Shown: positions 1 through 10,028 of the stretch, one piece after another
How the letters are laid out: each line of letters opens with the position of its first letter
How positions within the stretch are numbered: position 1 is the stretch's first letter
Origin: Siculibacillus lacustris
Lineage (GTDB): Bacteria; Pseudomonadota; Alphaproteobacteria; Rhizobiales; Ancalomicrobiaceae
Direction of reading: 5' to 3'
NCBI RefSeq assembly: GCF_004328075.1
Contig: NZ_SJFN01000002.1
Span: forward strand, 89,689 to 153,688
Length of the DNA stretch: 64,000 nucleotides
The notes under the pieces: model-generated
The model's database searches: none
What the model saw: only the letters and a program-made list of their open reading frames with translations
Told to the model about the DNA's origin: nothing
Position numbers and translations under genes: made by a program

Positions 1-289
1 GCGCCCGCCCGACGACGGCGCGGCGGCGGCCGAGCGCGCGGCGCTGTTGGCCGAGGCCCGGGCGCTGGCGGGCACCGACCCGGGCGCGCCGGCGGCCCTC
101 GATCTCGCCCGGCGCTGGCGCGACCGCGCCCTGGCGTTCGCCGGCGGCGACCCGGTCCGGCTCGCCAAGCTGCGGGCGGTGTTCGACGACGCGCTGGCCG
201 ATCCCGAGGTCGCCCGGACCCTGCCGTGGCGCGAAGAACTGGCGTTCATCAAGACCGCCACCGCGCGGTTGGAGGCCGCCGAGAGGTGA
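1..289 (+). CDS. C-terminal fragment of an unidentified, probably helical protein (regulator-like)
   Basis: The reading frame is open from the first bases of the window to a TGA at 287-289, so this is the 3' end of a gene that starts outside. About 95 residues are visible. They are rich in Ala, Arg, Asp and Glu with helix-like periodicity, including the segment ARRWRDRALAFAGGDP. A tryptophan-bearing helix followed by a GGDP turn resembles the C-terminal effector region of some MerR/TipAS-type regulators, but the DNA-binding half is absent, so the family is only a guess. No neighbour on the same strand helps: the next gene (fba) converges on it. Confidence 0.45.
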   Translation, partial: RPPDDGAAAAERAALLAEARALAGTDPGAPAALDLARRWRDRALAFAGGDPVRLAKLRAVFDDALADPEVARTLPWREELAFIKTATARLEAAER

Positions 290-323
290 GCCGAGGACGG
301 GGGACGTAGGGTGCATGGCCGTA

Positions 324-424
324 GGGTACATCGAGCGCCAGCGAGTTGCACCGTGGGCCGGCGAGGCTCGCTCCGGGCGTCCCCACGACCTCGGCCGGGG
401 CAAGTCGCTGCGCTCCATGCACCC
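324..424. repeat. Inverted copies of a dispersed repeat
   Basis: Two imperfect inverted copies of a roughly 27-base unit lie at 324-352 and 400-424. The second copy, read on the minus strand, contains GGAGCGCAGCGACTTGC. The same unit occurs again, also as an inverted pair, at 41191-41270. Each unit tends to begin with GGTGCA and end with TGCACC, so it is itself partly palindromic. The pair sits in the 270-base gap between the first gene fragment and fba. No coding potential was seen. It is probably a small palindromic intergenic repeat of this genome. Confidence 0.55.
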
Positions 425-450
425 AACGGGCACCTCCCCCCGCAAACGAA

Positions 451-481
451 GACGCCGCCGCGGATCTCTCCGGGCGGCGTC
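451..481 (-). terminator. Hairpin downstream of fba
   Basis: The arms GACGCCGCC (451-459) and GGCGGCGTC (473-481) form a perfect 9-bp stem about 80 bases past the fba stop. Read on the minus strand it is followed by a T-containing stretch (TTCGTTTG), which fits an intrinsic terminator for the tkt-fba direction. Confidence 0.5.
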
Positions 482-558
482 CGTCTCGGGCGGCGCCGTC
501 CACCGGCGCTCTCCTCCCACTGTTTCGGTCGGATCCGCGCGAGCGGACCCGACGTCGT

Positions 559-1623
559 TCACTTGACGATCTGCGCCAGTTTGCCGGAGGCGTAACCGGC
601 GGCGATCTCTTCGAGCGGGGCGACCTTGATCTTGTCGGCCTGGCCGGCGGCGCCGAAGGCCTCGTAGCGGGCCTTGCAGACCGCCGACGCGGCCTTCTGG
701 GCTTCGGCGTTGTACTTGCGCGGATCGAATTCGCCGGGCTTGGTGGCGAAGACGCGACGGATCGCGGCGGTCATGGCCAGACGCAGGTCGGTGTCGATGT
801 TGACCTTGCGCACGCCGTGCTTGATGCCCTCGACGATCTCCTCGACCGGAACGCCGTAGGTCTCCTTCATGTCGCCGCCGTACTTGCGGATCTCCTCGAG
901 CAGCTCCTGGGGAACCGACGACGAGCCGTGCATCACCAAATGGGTGTTGGGGATGCGGGCGTGGATCTCCTTGATACGGCTGATGGCGAGGGTCTCGCCG
1001 GTCGGCTTCTTGGAGAACTTGTAGGCGCCGTGCGAGGTGCCGATGGCGATCGCCAGCGCGTCGACCTGGGTGCGCTTGACGAAGTCGGCGGCCTGATCGG
1101 GATCGGTCAGGAGCTGTTCGCGGGTCATGGTGCCTTCGGCGCCGTGCCCGTCTTCCTTGTCGCCCTTCATGGTCTCGAGCGACCCGAGCACGCCGAGCTC
1201 GCCTTCGACCGAGACGCCGATCGAATGGGCGAAGGCGACGACGGTGGCGGTGGTCTCGACGTTGTATTCGTAGGAGGCGACGGTCTTGCCGTCGGCCTGG
1301 AGCGAGCCGTCCATCATCACCGAGGTGAAGCCCGAGCGGATCGCCGCCTGACAGATCGCCGGCGAGGCGCCGTGATCCTGGTGCATGACGATCGGAATCT
1401 CGGGATAGGCTTCGACCGCGGCCTGGATCAGGTGGCGGAGGAACTGCTCGCCGGCATATTTGCGGGCGCCGGCCGAGCCCTGCAGGATGACCGGGCTGCG
1501 GGTCTCGCGAGCGGCCTCCATCACGGCGCGCACCTGTTCGAGATTGTTCACGTTGAAGGCCGGAAGGCCGTAGCCGTTCTCGGCGGCGTGGTCGAGCAAC
1601 TGGCGCATGGAAACGAGCGGCAT
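559..1623 (-). CDS. fba: Fructose-bisphosphate aldolase, class II (Calvin-cycle subtype)
   Basis: This cytosolic, zinc-dependent enzyme splits fructose-1,6-bisphosphate to dihydroxyacetone phosphate and glyceraldehyde-3-phosphate, or runs the reverse in gluconeogenesis and the Calvin cycle. The 354-residue product has the class II signature HQDHG at 81-85 (catalytic Asp83, zinc His84), GELG at 141-144, the SHG loop around 198, MHGSSS at 231-236 (zinc His232) and the phosphate-binding NIDTDLR at 275-281. The start MPLVSM was chosen over a longer in-frame ATG at 1665 because a GGGGAGA ribosome site precedes it and the family begins there. It lies downstream of transketolase on the same strand, 195 bases away, a grouping seen in pentose-phosphate and Calvin-type operons. 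No RuBisCO or phosphoribulokinase is in the window, so autotrophy cannot be claimed. Confidence 0.95.
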   Translation of the reverse strand: MPLVSMRQLLDHAAENGYGLPAFNVNNLEQVRAVMEAARETRSPVILQGSAGARKYAGEQFLRHLIQAAVEAYPEIPIVMHQDHGASPAICQAAIRSGFTSVMMDGSLQADGKTVASYEYNVETTATVVAFAHSIGVSVEGELGVLGSLETMKGDKEDGHGAEGTMTREQLLTDPDQAADFVKRTQVDALAIAIGTSHGAYKFSKKPTGETLAISRIKEIHARIPNTHLVMHGSSSVPQELLEEIRKYGGDMKETYGVPVEEIVEGIKHGVRKVNIDTDLRLAMTAAIRRVFATKPGEFDPRKYNAEAQKAASAVCKARYEAFGAAGQADKIKVAPLEEIAAGYASGKLAQIVK

Positions 1624-1760
1624 CGCATTCTCCCCGATCGGTTTCGAAGGCGCCGACACTAGCACGCTTCGACGGTCCGGGGTTAAGCCGCCACGCCGAT
1701 CGGTTCAAGAGAGTCGTTGGTCCATGGGGTTGGCACGGACGAAGATCCCCCGATCGGGAT

Positions 1761-1793
1761 TCTGCCGATGCAAGACGCGCTCGCATCGGCAGA
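1761..1793 (-). terminator. Perfect 11-bp hairpin between tkt and fba
   Basis: TCTGCCGATGC at 1761-1771 is exactly inverted at 1783-1793 with an 11-base loop. A second small palindrome (CCCGATCGGG, 1749-1758) follows in the minus-strand direction. No T-run follows, so it may be a partial terminator, an attenuator or an mRNA-stabilising stem between the two cotranscribed sugar-phosphate genes. Confidence 0.4.
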
Positions 1794-1818
1794 GATTGCA
1801 TTTCCGCTCGGCCGAGGA

Positions 1819-3828
1819 TCAGCCGAGGACGCGCTTGACGGTCGCCACGACGTTGTCGGTGGTGAAGCCGAACAGCGGATAGAGCACCTTTTCCGGGGCG
1901 CTCTCGCCGAAGCGGTCGATGCCGATCACCGCGCCGGTGCGGCCGGCGATCTTCCACCAGCCGCGGGTCACGCCGGCTTCGATCACCACCGTCGGCAGAT
2001 CGGCCGGCAGCACCGCCGCCTGCTCTTCGGCCGGACGGCGCTCGAAGGCCTCGACGCAGGGCATCGACACCACCCGCACCGGAATGCCGGCCTCGGCCAG
2101 CACCTTCTGGGCGGCGGTGGCGAACTGCAGCTCCGAGCCCGTCCCGACGATCACCGCGCGCGGCGCCTCGGTCGGTTCGACCAGCACGTAGCCGCCCTTA
2201 GCGATCTCGGCGAGTTGCGCCGGGGTGCGGGGCTGGGCGGCGAGGTTCTGGCGCGACAGGAGCAGGGCGCTCGGGCCCTGGGACCGCGACACCGCGGCGT
2301 TCCAGGCGCCCTGGGTCTCGGCGGAATCACACGGCCGCCAGACGTCGAGGTTGGGGATGATCCGCAGGCTCTCGGCGTGCTCGATCGGCTGATGGGTCGG
2401 GCCGTCCTCGCCGAGACCGATGGAGTCGTGGGTGTAGACGTGGACCACCCGCTGGTGCATCAGCGCCGACATGCGCACCGCGTTGCGGGCGTAGTCGGAG
2501 AACACCAGGAAGGTGGCGACGAAGGGCAGGAAGCCGCCGTGCAGGGCGATGCCGTTGGCGATCGCCGTCATGCCGAATTCGCGCACCCCGTAGAGGATCG
2601 TGTTGCCGGCCGGATCGCGGGTGATCGGCAGCGTGCCCTTGTAGTTGGTCAGGTTGGAGTGGGTCAGGTCGGCCGAGCCGCCGAGGAACTCGGGCAGCTT
2701 CGGAGCGAGGTTGTTGAGGGCGTTCTGGCTGGCCTTGCGGCTGGCGATGGTCTCGGCCTGGGCCTGGACCGCCTCGAGGGTGGCCTGGGCGAAGGTGTCG
2801 AAGTCGGCCGGCAGATGGCCGGCGACGCGGCGCTCGAACTCGGCGGCGAGTTCGGGATGGGCGGCGGCATAGGCCGCGAAGCGACCTTCCCACTCGCTCG
2901 ACCGGGCGGCGCCCTTGGCTGACTGGTCCCATTCGGCATAGACGTCGGCGGGGATCTGGAACGGCGGATAGGGCCAGTTCATGGCGATGCGGACCGCGGC
3001 GATCTCCTCGGCGCCCAGCGGCGCGCCGTGGCTGGCTTCGGTGCCCTGCTTCTTGGGCGCCCCGAGGCCGATCACCGTCTTGGCCTGGATGAACACCGGC
3101 TTGTCCGTGACGCGCTCGGCTTCGGCGATCGCCGCCTCGAGGGCGTGGCGGTCATGGCCGTCGACGGCGCGGATGACGTGCCAACCATAGGCTTCGAAGC
3201 GGGCGCAGGTGTCTTCGGCGAACCATTCGTGGATCTTGCCGTCGATCGAGATGCCGTTGGAATCCCAGATCACCTTGAGCTTGCCGAGAGCGAGGGTGCC
3301 GGCCAGCGAGCAGACCTCGTGGCTGATGCCTTCCATCAGGCAGCCGTCGCCGCAGAACGCCCAGGTGTTGTGGTCGACGATGTCGTGGCCCGGCCGATTG
3401 AACTGGGCGGCCAGCGTCCGCTCGGCGATGGCGAAGCCGACGGCGTTGGCCAGCCCCTGGCCGAGCGGCCCGGTGGTGGTCTCGACGCCGCGGGTGACGA
3501 AGTTCTCGGGATGGCCCGGGGTCTTGGAGCCGAGCTGGCGGAAGCGCTTCAACTCCTCGATCGGCAGATCGAAGCCGGTCAGATGGAGGAGCGCGTAGAG
3601 CAGCATCGAGCCGTGGCCGTTGGACAGCACGAAGCGGTCGCGGTTCGGCCAGGCGGGCTTCTTGGGATCGAAGCGCAGATGGTCGCGCCACAACACGGAC
3701 GCGATCTCGGCCATGCCCATCGGCGCGCCGGGGTGTCCCGACTTGGCGGCTTCCACCGCGTCCATGGCGAGGGCGCGGATCGCCGCCGATACCTTCCAGG
3801 TCAACGCTTCGGTCTCGGACTGGTTCAT
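1819..3828 (-). CDS. tkt: Transketolase
   Basis: This thiamine-diphosphate enzyme moves two-carbon ketol units between sugar phosphates in the non-oxidative pentose phosphate pathway and Calvin cycle. The 669-residue product is of normal length. It shows the N-terminal motif [10 protein letters not shown] around 29-38, the ThDP/Mg motif GDGCLMEG (160-167) ending with Asn191, the pyrimidine domain with [14 protein letters not shown], and the C-terminal domain with GTGSE and GITRFGESAP-like sequence (here [10 protein letters not shown]). The start at 3828 ([11 protein letters not shown]) is preceded by AAGGAGAATGAG; longer in-frame starts lack a ribosome site and family similarity. fba follows on the same strand, so the two are probably one transcript. 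The gene faces away from the acyltransferase at 4233. Confidence 0.96.
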   Translation of the reverse strand: MNQSETEALTWKVSAAIRALAMDAVEAAKSGHPGAPMGMAEIASVLWRDHLRFDPKKPAWPNRDRFVLSNGHGSMLLYALLHLTGFDLPIEELKRFRQLGSKTPGHPENFVTRGVETTTGPLGQGLANAVGFAIAERTLAAQFNRPGHDIVDHNTWAFCGDGCLMEGISHEVCSLAGTLALGKLKVIWDSNGISIDGKIHEWFAEDTCARFEAYGWHVIRAVDGHDRHALEAAIAEAERVTDKPVFIQAKTVIGLGAPKKQGTEASHGAPLGAEEIAAVRIAMNWPYPPFQIPADVYAEWDQSAKGAARSSEWEGRFAAYAAAHPELAAEFERRVAGHLPADFDTFAQATLEAVQAQAETIASRKASQNALNNLAPKLPEFLGGSADLTHSNLTNYKGTLPITRDPAGNTILYGVREFGMTAIANGIALHGGFLPFVATFLVFSDYARNAVRMSALMHQRVVHVYTHDSIGLGEDGPTHQPIEHAESLRIIPNLDVWRPCDSAETQGAWNAAVSRSQGPSALLLSRQNLAAQPRTPAQLAEIAKGGYVLVEPTEAPRAVIVGTGSELQFATAAQKVLAEAGIPVRVVSMPCVEAFERRPAEEQAAVLPADLPTVVIEAGVTRGWWKIAGRTGAVIGIDRFGESAPEKVLYPLFGFTTDNVVATVKRVLG

Positions 3829-4232
3829 CTCATTCTCCTTGACGACCGGCGCCGTCGCCCTCCCTCGGTCGGAGAGCCGTGCCGGAATGGCTGTAGGATG
3901 GTCCGTGTCCGACCGGTTCGATCCGGCAGACCGCGGTGACGCCCCCGTCCGACCGCGCCCGAACCGCCCCGTCGGGGTGAACCGAACGTGCCGGCGGACG
4001 TGATCCCGCATCGGGTCAATCGCCAGACCGCGAGGGGGGATGTCAATGGGCAAGATCGCAGTTCTCGACTGCGCGGGGCCCCCTGCGACGCTTTTCCCGC
4101 CACCTCGGGGTCGCGACCGCGTCCCCGACCGGCGGTCGGCCCGGTCGACAGGCCGGCATCGGCGGCCGATGATCGGCGCGGATTCGACGTCGGCGCACGC
4201 CCGCGGCGACCGACGCGGCGAGGAGGCCCCCC
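3829..4232. other. Intergenic region between divergent tkt and the acyltransferase gene
   Basis: About 400 bases with no convincing gene. It must hold the promoters of both divergent genes, but I could not pick clear -35/-10 boxes. One small inverted repeat (CATCGG 4157-4162 / CCGATG 4166-4171) is visible. Confidence 0.4.
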
Positions 4233-4952
4233 ATGACCCGAGAGACCCCGGCGACCACCGAGGCGGCCCACGGCGAGGCCGCCCTGCCCGCCCATGTGCG
4301 CAAGCGCCGGCTCGGAGCGAAACCGCTGGTGCACGAGAGCGCGGTCACCCGCGACAGCCGGTTCGGCAAGTTCGTCAAGATCGGCGCCCGCACCACGGTG
4401 ATCGAATGCGACTTCGGCGACTACTCCTATGCGGTCAACGACTGCGAGATCGTCTATGCCGACATCGGCAAATTCGTGTCGATCGGCGCGCTGGTCGGGA
4501 TCAACCCGGCCAATCATCCGCTGGAGCGCGCCGCGCAGGCGCATTTCACCTATCGCTCCTGGCAATATTTCGAGGATCAGGCCGACGAGGTCGCTGAGTT
4601 CGACCGGCGCCGGGCGCAGCGGGTGACGATCGGCCCCGACGCCTGGATCGGCCGGGCGGCGATCGTCCTGCCCGGCCGCTCGGTCGGCGCCGGCGCGGTG
4701 GTCGGGGCCGGCGCGGTGGTCAGCCGCGACGTCGCGCCCTACACGATCGTCGCCGGCAATCCCGCCCGGGTGATCCGCCGGCGGTTCTCCGAGCCAATCG
4801 CCGACCGGCTGATGCGGCTGGCCTGGTGGAACTGGAGCCACGCGACGCTGCGCCGCGCGCTGCCCGATTTCCGCAGCCTGCCGGTCGAGACCTTCCTCGA
4901 CCGCTGGGAGGCGGCGGATCCCCGGCCGCGGACCGATCTCGACCCGATCTGA
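4233..4952 (+). CDS. Hexapeptide-repeat acyltransferase, phosphonate-metabolism-associated type
   Basis: The 239-residue protein is a left-handed beta-helix (hexapeptide repeat) transferase. Isoleucine/valine-centred repeats run from about residue 30 ([19 protein letters not shown]) and resume with [18 protein letters not shown] and [20 protein letters not shown]. It ends with [12 protein letters not shown] and a tryptophan-rich tail ([18 protein letters not shown]). These features, plus the NPANHP loop and the [11 protein letters not shown] segment, match the family usually annotated as the phosphonate-metabolism hexapeptide transferase (TIGR03308). The ribosome site GAGGAGG stands just before the ATG. 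No phn genes are nearby, so the link to phosphonates is by family only. The acyl donor and acceptor are unknown. Confidence 0.8.
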   Translation: MTRETPATTEAAHGEAALPAHVRKRRLGAKPLVHESAVTRDSRFGKFVKIGARTTVIECDFGDYSYAVNDCEIVYADIGKFVSIGALVGINPANHPLERAAQAHFTYRSWQYFEDQADEVAEFDRRRAQRVTIGPDAWIGRAAIVLPGRSVGAGAVVGAGAVVSRDVAPYTIVAGNPARVIRRRFSEPIADRLMRLAWWNWSHATLRRALPDFRSLPVETFLDRWEAADPRPRTDLDPI

Positions 4953-5217
4953 AATAATACTTTGGTCCGATGGCATCGCCGCCGGTCTCGCACCGATTTC
5001 GCAAGTGCGGCAAGCGGATGCGGGATGTTCCGAAAAAGCTGCGTAGAACCGTCGCGGTGCGTTGCGGTATACCGCTCAGCAACGTTTGACGCGGATCATG
5101 GCGTCGTCCCTGATGCGGGCGCAACGGTGCCGACTGATATTCGAGCCGTCGCCGCGAATCGTACCGCCGGGGGCCGAACGCTGCGGGATCCTCCCGCCGC
5201 CAGCAGAGGCAACCGCC

Positions 5218-7059
5218 ATGAACACCGTCAGCCGGGCGACGACCGCCGCCATTCCGATCGAAACGCCGACGGAGGTGGCCGCGGCCACCGGGCGGGCGCG
5301 CAAGGGACCGCCGGCGCGGCCGATGCCGGGCGCGTCGGCGGAGCGGCTGGCCACGGCGGAGGCGATCGATCGGGCGGCCCATGCGACGCTGGCGCGCGCC
5401 ACCAAGGGCCTGTCGCCGAGCGCGCTGGCGATCGCGAACTACGACTGGGCGGTGCATCTGGCGGCCTCGCCGGGCAAGCTCGGAGCGCTCGCCGACTCGG
5501 CGATGCACAAGTGGCTCGACCTCGGCCGGACGGCACTCGCCGCGAGCCTCGGCGGGGCGGACCCGGCGCCGCTCGCCGGTCGCGATCCGCGCTTCCGCTC
5601 GGCCGCCTGGAACGCCGCACCGTGGCGCCTGTTGTCCGACGCCTTCCAGATGGGCACGGCGTGGTGGCAGGAGGCGACCACCGACGTGCGCGGGGCGCAG
5701 CCGCATCACCTGCGGCTGGTCGAATTCGCGGCGCGGCAGATGCTCGACGCGGTGTCGCCGTCGAACTTCCCGGCGACCAATCCGGACGTGGTCGAGGCGA
5801 CCCGCGCGGAAGGCGGCGCCAATCTGCTGCGCGGCTTCGAACATGCGCTCGACGACGCGCGGCGGAAGGCTTCGGCACAGCCGCCGGCCGGCGTCGAGAA
5901 CTTCCGGCCCGGCGAGGCGGTGGCGGCGACGCCCGGTGCGGTGGTCTACCGCAACCGGCTGATCGAACTGATCCAGTACACCCCGACCACCGCGACGGTG
6001 CATCCCGAGCCGATCCTGATCGTCCCGGCCTGGATCATGAAATATTACATCCTCGATCTCAGCCCGGCCAATTCGATGGTTCGCCATCTGGTCGAGGCCG
6101 GCTTCACCGTGTTCGTGATCTCGTGGAAGAACCCCGACGGTGGCGACCGCGACCTCGGGCTCGACGACTACCGCCGCCTCGGCCCGGTGGCGGCGCTGGA
6201 GGCGATCGCGACGATCGCCGGTCCGGCCAAGGTCCACGGCGTCGGCTATTGCCTGGGCGGCACGCTGCTGGCGATCGAGGCGGCGCGCCAGGCCCGCGAC
6301 GCGGCGCCGCGCTTCGGCTCGATGACCCTGCTCGCGGCGCAGACCGACTTCACCCGTGCCGGCGAGCTGTCGCTGTTCATCGACGAGAGCCAGTTGACGG
6401 TGCTCGAAGACATGATGTGGGAGCGCGGCTATCTCGACACCAAGCAGATGGCCGGCGCCTTCCAGATGCTCAAGGCGCGCGATCTGTTGTGGGGCCGGAT
6501 GGTCGACGACTACCTGCTCGGCAAGCGGGTCGAGATGAACGATCTGATGGCCTGGAACGCCGACGCCACCCGGATGCCCTACCGGATGCACGCCGAATAC
6601 CTCGAGCAGCTGTTCCTGCAGAACCGGCTGGCCGAAGGGCGCTTCGAGGTCGACGGCCGCGCGGTGGCGATCGAGGACATTCACGTGCCGATCTTCGCGG
6701 TCGGCACCGAGACCGACCATGTCGCGCCGTGGATGTCGGTGCACAAGATCACCCTGCTGGCCGAGGCCGAGACCACCTTCGTGCTGACCACCGGCGGTCA
6801 CAACGCCGGCATCGTGTCCGAGCCCGGCCATCCGCGCCGGTCGTTCCGCTCGGCGGTCAAGGCGCCGGGTGCCGCTTACGTCGACCCCGAGCACTGGGGC
6901 GAGATCGCCACGCCGCATCTCGGATCGTGGTGGACGGCGTGGTTCGAATGGCTGGCGATGCGCTCCGGCGCGCGCGTCGTCCCGCCGACGCTCGGCGCGC
7001 CCGAACGCGGGCTGCCGGTCCTCGCCGCCGCCCCCGGCGCCTACGTGCTGGCGCCCTGA
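5218..7059 (+). CDS. phaC: Poly(3-hydroxyalkanoate) synthase (PhaC-like alpha/beta hydrolase)
   Basis: This enzyme polymerises hydroxyacyl-CoA on the surface of storage granules. The 613-residue product has the lipase-like box GYCLGG at 343-348, where the nucleophile is Cys345 as in PHA synthases rather than Ser. It also has the catalytic-region GTETDH (Asp) and GGHNAG (His), the segment SPSNFPATNP near 180-189 and the core VPAWIMKYYILDLSPANSMV. Length fits class I enzymes. The start at 5218 was chosen because family similarity begins shortly after; upstream in-frame ATGs are not conserved and the local ribosome site (AGAGG) is modest. No phaA, phaB, phaP or phaR is adjacent. The N-terminal 45 residues are low-complexity Pro/Ala/Arg. 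It could be one of several PhaC paralogues in the genome. Confidence 0.9.
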   Translation: MNTVSRATTAAIPIETPTEVAAATGRARKGPPARPMPGASAERLATAEAIDRAAHATLARATKGLSPSALAIANYDWAVHLAASPGKLGALADSAMHKWLDLGRTALAASLGGADPAPLAGRDPRFRSAAWNAAPWRLLSDAFQMGTAWWQEATTDVRGAQPHHLRLVEFAARQMLDAVSPSNFPATNPDVVEATRAEGGANLLRGFEHALDDARRKASAQPPAGVENFRPGEAVAATPGAVVYRNRLIELIQYTPTTATVHPEPILIVPAWIMKYYILDLSPANSMVRHLVEAGFTVFVISWKNPDGGDRDLGLDDYRRLGPVAALEAIATIAGPAKVHGVGYCLGGTLLAIEAARQARDAAPRFGSMTLLAAQTDFTRAGELSLFIDESQLTVLEDMMWERGYLDTKQMAGAFQMLKARDLLWGRMVDDYLLGKRVEMNDLMAWNADATRMPYRMHAEYLEQLFLQNRLAEGRFEVDGRAVAIEDIHVPIFAVGTETDHVAPWMSVHKITLLAEAETTFVLTTGGHNAGIVSEPGHPRRSFRSAVKAPGAAYVDPEHWGEIATPHLGSWWTAWFEWLAMRSGARVVPPTLGAPERGLPVLAAAPGAYVLAP

Positions 7060-7153
7060 ACGAAGCGGGCCGCGCCCGGCGTCGGGTGCGAACCTCCCCC
7101 GACCAACGACACCTTGGCGCTCGTCGCGGATCGTTCTAGAACCGCGGCGAGCG

Positions 7154-7168
7154 GCGGCCTTCGGCCGC
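7154..7168 (+). terminator. Small hairpin after phaC
   Basis: GCGGCC - TTC - GGCCGC forms a 6-bp stem with a three-base loop, 95 bases past the phaC stop and 44 bases before fumarase. It has no T-run. It could end the phaC transcript or sit in the fumarase leader. Confidence 0.3.
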
Positions 7169-7211
7169 GCCTTCGTGCGACCCGTCGGTCGCCAGCGGGA
7201 GACGATGTCCG

Positions 7212-8843
7212 ATGACCACCGAGACGCCGGCGTTCCAGTATTCCGAGATGTTCCCCCTCGCCCACGACGACACGCCGTGGCGCCGTCTCGACGGCGACTT
7301 CGTGACCGTCGAGAGCTTCCACGGCGAGCCGATGCTGGTGGTCGATCCCAAGGCGCTGACCATGCTCGCCGAGACGGCGATGGGCGAGATCAACCACTAT
7401 CTGCGCCCGGCCCATCTCGCCCAGCTCGCCAAGATCCTGACCGACAACGAGGCGACCGAGAACGACCGCTTCGTCGCCCTCGATCTCCTGAAGAACGTTT
7501 GCATCTCGGCCGGCGGCATCCTGCCGATGTGCCAGGACACCGGCACGGCGATCGTCAGCGCCAAGAAGGGCCGTCGGGTATGGACCCGCGGCGGCGACGA
7601 GGCCGCACTCGCGGAAGGGATCTTCGATTCCTACCAGCGGCGCAACCTGCGCTATTCGCAGCTGGCGCCGATCTCGATGTTCGAAGAAAAGAACACCCGC
7701 AACAACCTGCCGGCCCAGATCGACATCTACGAAGAGGGCGAGGACGCCTACAAGTTCCTGTTCATCGCCAAGGGCGGCGGATCGGCCAACAAGACCTATC
7801 TCTACCAGCAGACGCCGTCGATGCTGACCGAAGACCGGATGCTCGCCTTCCTCAAGGAGAAGATCCTGACGCTCGGTACCGCCGCCTGCCCGCCCTACCA
7901 CCTCGCGGTGGTGATCGGCGGCACCTCGGCCGAAGCCAATCTCAAGACGGTCAAGCTCGCCTCGACCCATTATCTCGACGGCCTGCCGACCCACGGCTCG
8001 GAGAGCGGCCACGCCTTCCGCGATCTCGAGATGGAAGACAAGATCTGGAAATTGACCCAGGATCTCGGGGTCGGCGCGCAGTTCGGCGGCAAGTACTTCT
8101 GCCACGACGTGCGGGTGGTGCGCCTGCCGCGTCACGGCGCCTCGCTGCCGATCGGCATCGGCGTGTCGTGCTCGGCCGACCGCCAGGTGCTCGGTAAGAT
8201 CACCAAGGACGGCGTGTTCATCGAGCAGCTCGAGCACGATCCGGCGCAGTATCTGCCCGACATCACCGACGATCACCTCGACGACCGGGTGGTCGAGATC
8301 GACCTGAACCGGCCGATGGCCGACATCCTCGCCGAACTGTCCAAGCATCCGATCAAGACCCGGCTGTCGCTGACCGGGCCGCTGATCGTGGCGCGCGATC
8401 TGGCGCATGCCAAGATCCGCGAGCGGCTGGAGGCGGGCGAAGGCATGCCCGACTACTTCAAGAACCATCCGGTCTATTACGCCGGTCCGGCCAAGACCCC
8501 GGCCGGCTATGCCTCCGGGTCGTTCGGCCCGACCACCGCCGGGCGGATGGATTCCTACGTCGATCAGTTCCAGTCGTTCGGCGGCTCGATGGTGATGCTG
8601 GCCAAGGGCAACCGCTCCGCGGCGGTGCGCGACGCCTGCAAGACCCACGGCGGCTTCTACCTCGGCTCGATCGGTGGCCCGGCGGCGCGTCTCGCCCAGG
8701 ACTGCATCAAGAAGGTCGAGTGCATCGAGTATCCGGAGCTCGGCATGGAGGCGATCTGGCGGATCGACGTGGTCGACTTCCCGGCCTTCATCGTCTGCGA
8801 CGACAAGGGCAACGACTTCTTCAAGGAACTGAATCTCGGCTGA
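7212..8843 (+). CDS. fumA: Fumarate hydratase, class I (iron-sulfur)
   Basis: This enzyme interconverts fumarate and malate in the TCA cycle using an oxygen-sensitive [4Fe-4S] cluster. The 543-residue sequence is full length for the fused alpha+beta class I form. Three cluster cysteines are visible in their usual contexts: MCQDTGT (Cys107), GTAACPPYH (Cys226) and GVSCSADR (Cys320). The C-terminal half carries [23 protein letters not shown] and the [10 protein letters not shown] signature. The ATG at 7212 is preceded by GGGAGA at normal distance; an ATG at 7205 is out of frame. It is transcribed alone, convergent with the DUF2336 gene, with a shared hairpin at 8905. Confidence 0.95.
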   Translation: MTTETPAFQYSEMFPLAHDDTPWRRLDGDFVTVESFHGEPMLVVDPKALTMLAETAMGEINHYLRPAHLAQLAKILTDNEATENDRFVALDLLKNVCISAGGILPMCQDTGTAIVSAKKGRRVWTRGGDEAALAEGIFDSYQRRNLRYSQLAPISMFEEKNTRNNLPAQIDIYEEGEDAYKFLFIAKGGGSANKTYLYQQTPSMLTEDRMLAFLKEKILTLGTAACPPYHLAVVIGGTSAEANLKTVKLASTHYLDGLPTHGSESGHAFRDLEMEDKIWKLTQDLGVGAQFGGKYFCHDVRVVRLPRHGASLPIGIGVSCSADRQVLGKITKDGVFIEQLEHDPAQYLPDITDDHLDDRVVEIDLNRPMADILAELSKHPIKTRLSLTGPLIVARDLAHAKIRERLEAGEGMPDYFKNHPVYYAGPAKTPAGYASGSFGPTTAGRMDSYVDQFQSFGGSMVMLAKGNRSAAVRDACKTHGGFYLGSIGGPAARLAQDCIKKVECIEYPELGMEAIWRIDVVDFPAFIVCDDKGNDFFKELNLG

Positions 8844-8904
8844 TCGATCGGGAGTTCTCGGCCCGCGTCGGCGACGGTCGACACGGGAGGGATCCGAAAC
8901 GACG

Positions 8905-8933
8905 ACGGCCGCCGACCCGAAGGCGGCGGCCGT
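8905..8933. terminator. Bidirectional terminator between fumA and the DUF2336 gene
   Basis: ACGGCCGCCG (8905-8914) pairs perfectly with CGGCGGCCGT (8924-8933) around a 9-base loop, placed between two convergent stops. A T-containing tract follows on the minus strand only. Confidence 0.65.
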
Positions 8934-8954
8934 GATCTCGGTACCGGCGGACGA

Positions 8955-10028
8955 TCAGGCGCGGGCGCGCCGGGATCCGTGCTGGTTGATGGTGGCGCGG
9001 GCTTCGACGGCGTCGAGGCGCTCGAAGTGTTCGCGCTCCCAGCGGCTCTGGGCGGCGGAGAATTTCAGGCGGCGCTGGCGCAGCTCGACGATCGCCGCAT
9101 AGGCGGTCTCGTCGATGTCGAGACCGCGGGCGACCGTGGCGATGCCGACGCTGTCGGCGCGCACCAGGACGCGCATCACCTGGGTTTCGTCGAGGTCGGC
9201 GAAGGAGCCGAGGAAACTGGCGAGCTCGGCGTGGCGATCGGCGGCGGCTAGATCGGCGACGACGGCACTCGCCGTGAGTTCGCCGGCGGTCACGCGCTCG
9301 AGCAGGCGGACCACTTCGGGACGCTCGTCGGCGGCGGGACTGCGCAGCGGGCGCACCGTCGCGGAGCGTTCGACGGCGGGCGGTGCGGCGGGCTTCGCCG
9401 CGGGGACTTCCGCGGTCTCGGGCTGCGGGCGGGAGGCGATGCGGCGCAGGGTGTTGCGCATGCAGCGGGCCAGCAGCTCGGGCAGATCGGGGCGTTCGCC
9501 GAGGATGCGCTGGAGTTCGGGATCGCGCTCGGCATGGGCCTGGAGTTCGCGGATGGTCTCGTCGGCGAGGTCGGCGCCGTCGTTGCCGCCGACCCGGTGC
9601 AACACCGCGACCGAGCCGAGGCGGACCAGGGCGGCGCAGACCGCCTGCGACAGGCGGGTGCGGGCGGCGATGGCCAGACGATGGTCGTCGTTCTTGCGTT
9701 CGGTCAGCGCCATCAGATCGTCGTCGGTCAGCAGCGCCGAGCGGGTCAGCACCGGTTCGGCGACTCGAATCTCGTCCTCGGCGAGGATCAACACCAGATC
9801 GCGTGGGACGGCGGCGTGATCGGCCGCGGTCTCGGAAAACACGCGGCGGTCGTTGACGGCGGTGCCGGCGAGGATCGCCCGCACGATGTCGAAGAAGATC
9901 TCCAGTTCCGTCGGATCGGCCTGACGGTCGACCAACATCAGCCGGGAGAGATCGCTGAGCAATCGCCCGCGTCCGGACGGGCTCGCATCGCGCGCCAGAA
10001 GATCGAGATGCATCGGATCCAGTGCCAT
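8955..10028 (-). CDS. DUF2336 domain-containing protein
   Basis: The 357-residue, almost wholly helical soluble protein is typical of the alphaproteobacterial DUF2336 family. Family features include the opening LDLLARDASPSGRGRLLSDL, repeated short helices of HEAT-like spacing (TRSALLTDDDLMALTE), and the C-terminal FSAAQSRWEREHFERL. A low-complexity Pro/Ala/Glu linker around residues 215-250 separates two helical halves. The function of the family is not known; regulatory links have been proposed. The start at 10028 (MALDPMHLDLL) is chosen from where family similarity begins. An in-frame ATG at 10100 would add 24 residues without a better ribosome site, so the start is uncertain. Confidence 0.75.
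   Translation of the reverse strand: MALDPMHLDLLARDASPSGRGRLLSDLSRLMLVDRQADPTELEIFFDIVRAILAGTAVNDRRVFSETAADHAAVPRDLVLILAEDEIRVAEPVLTRSALLTDDDLMALTERKNDDHRLAIAARTRLSQAVCAALVRLGSVAVLHRVGGNDGADLADETIRELQAHAERDPELQRILGERPDLPELLARCMRNTLRRIASRPQPETAEVPAAKPAAPPAVERSATVRPLRSPAADERPEVVRLLERVTAGELTASAVVADLAAADRHAELASFLGSFADLDETQVMRVLVRADSVGIATVARGLDIDETAYAAIVELRQRRLKFSAAQSRWEREHFERLDAVEARATINQHGSRRARA

Noticed and set aside
346-1662. Long plus-strand frame opposite fba
   Set aside because: It is a GC-rich shadow of a well-supported gene; its protein is low-complexity Asp/Gly/Arg with no family resemblance.
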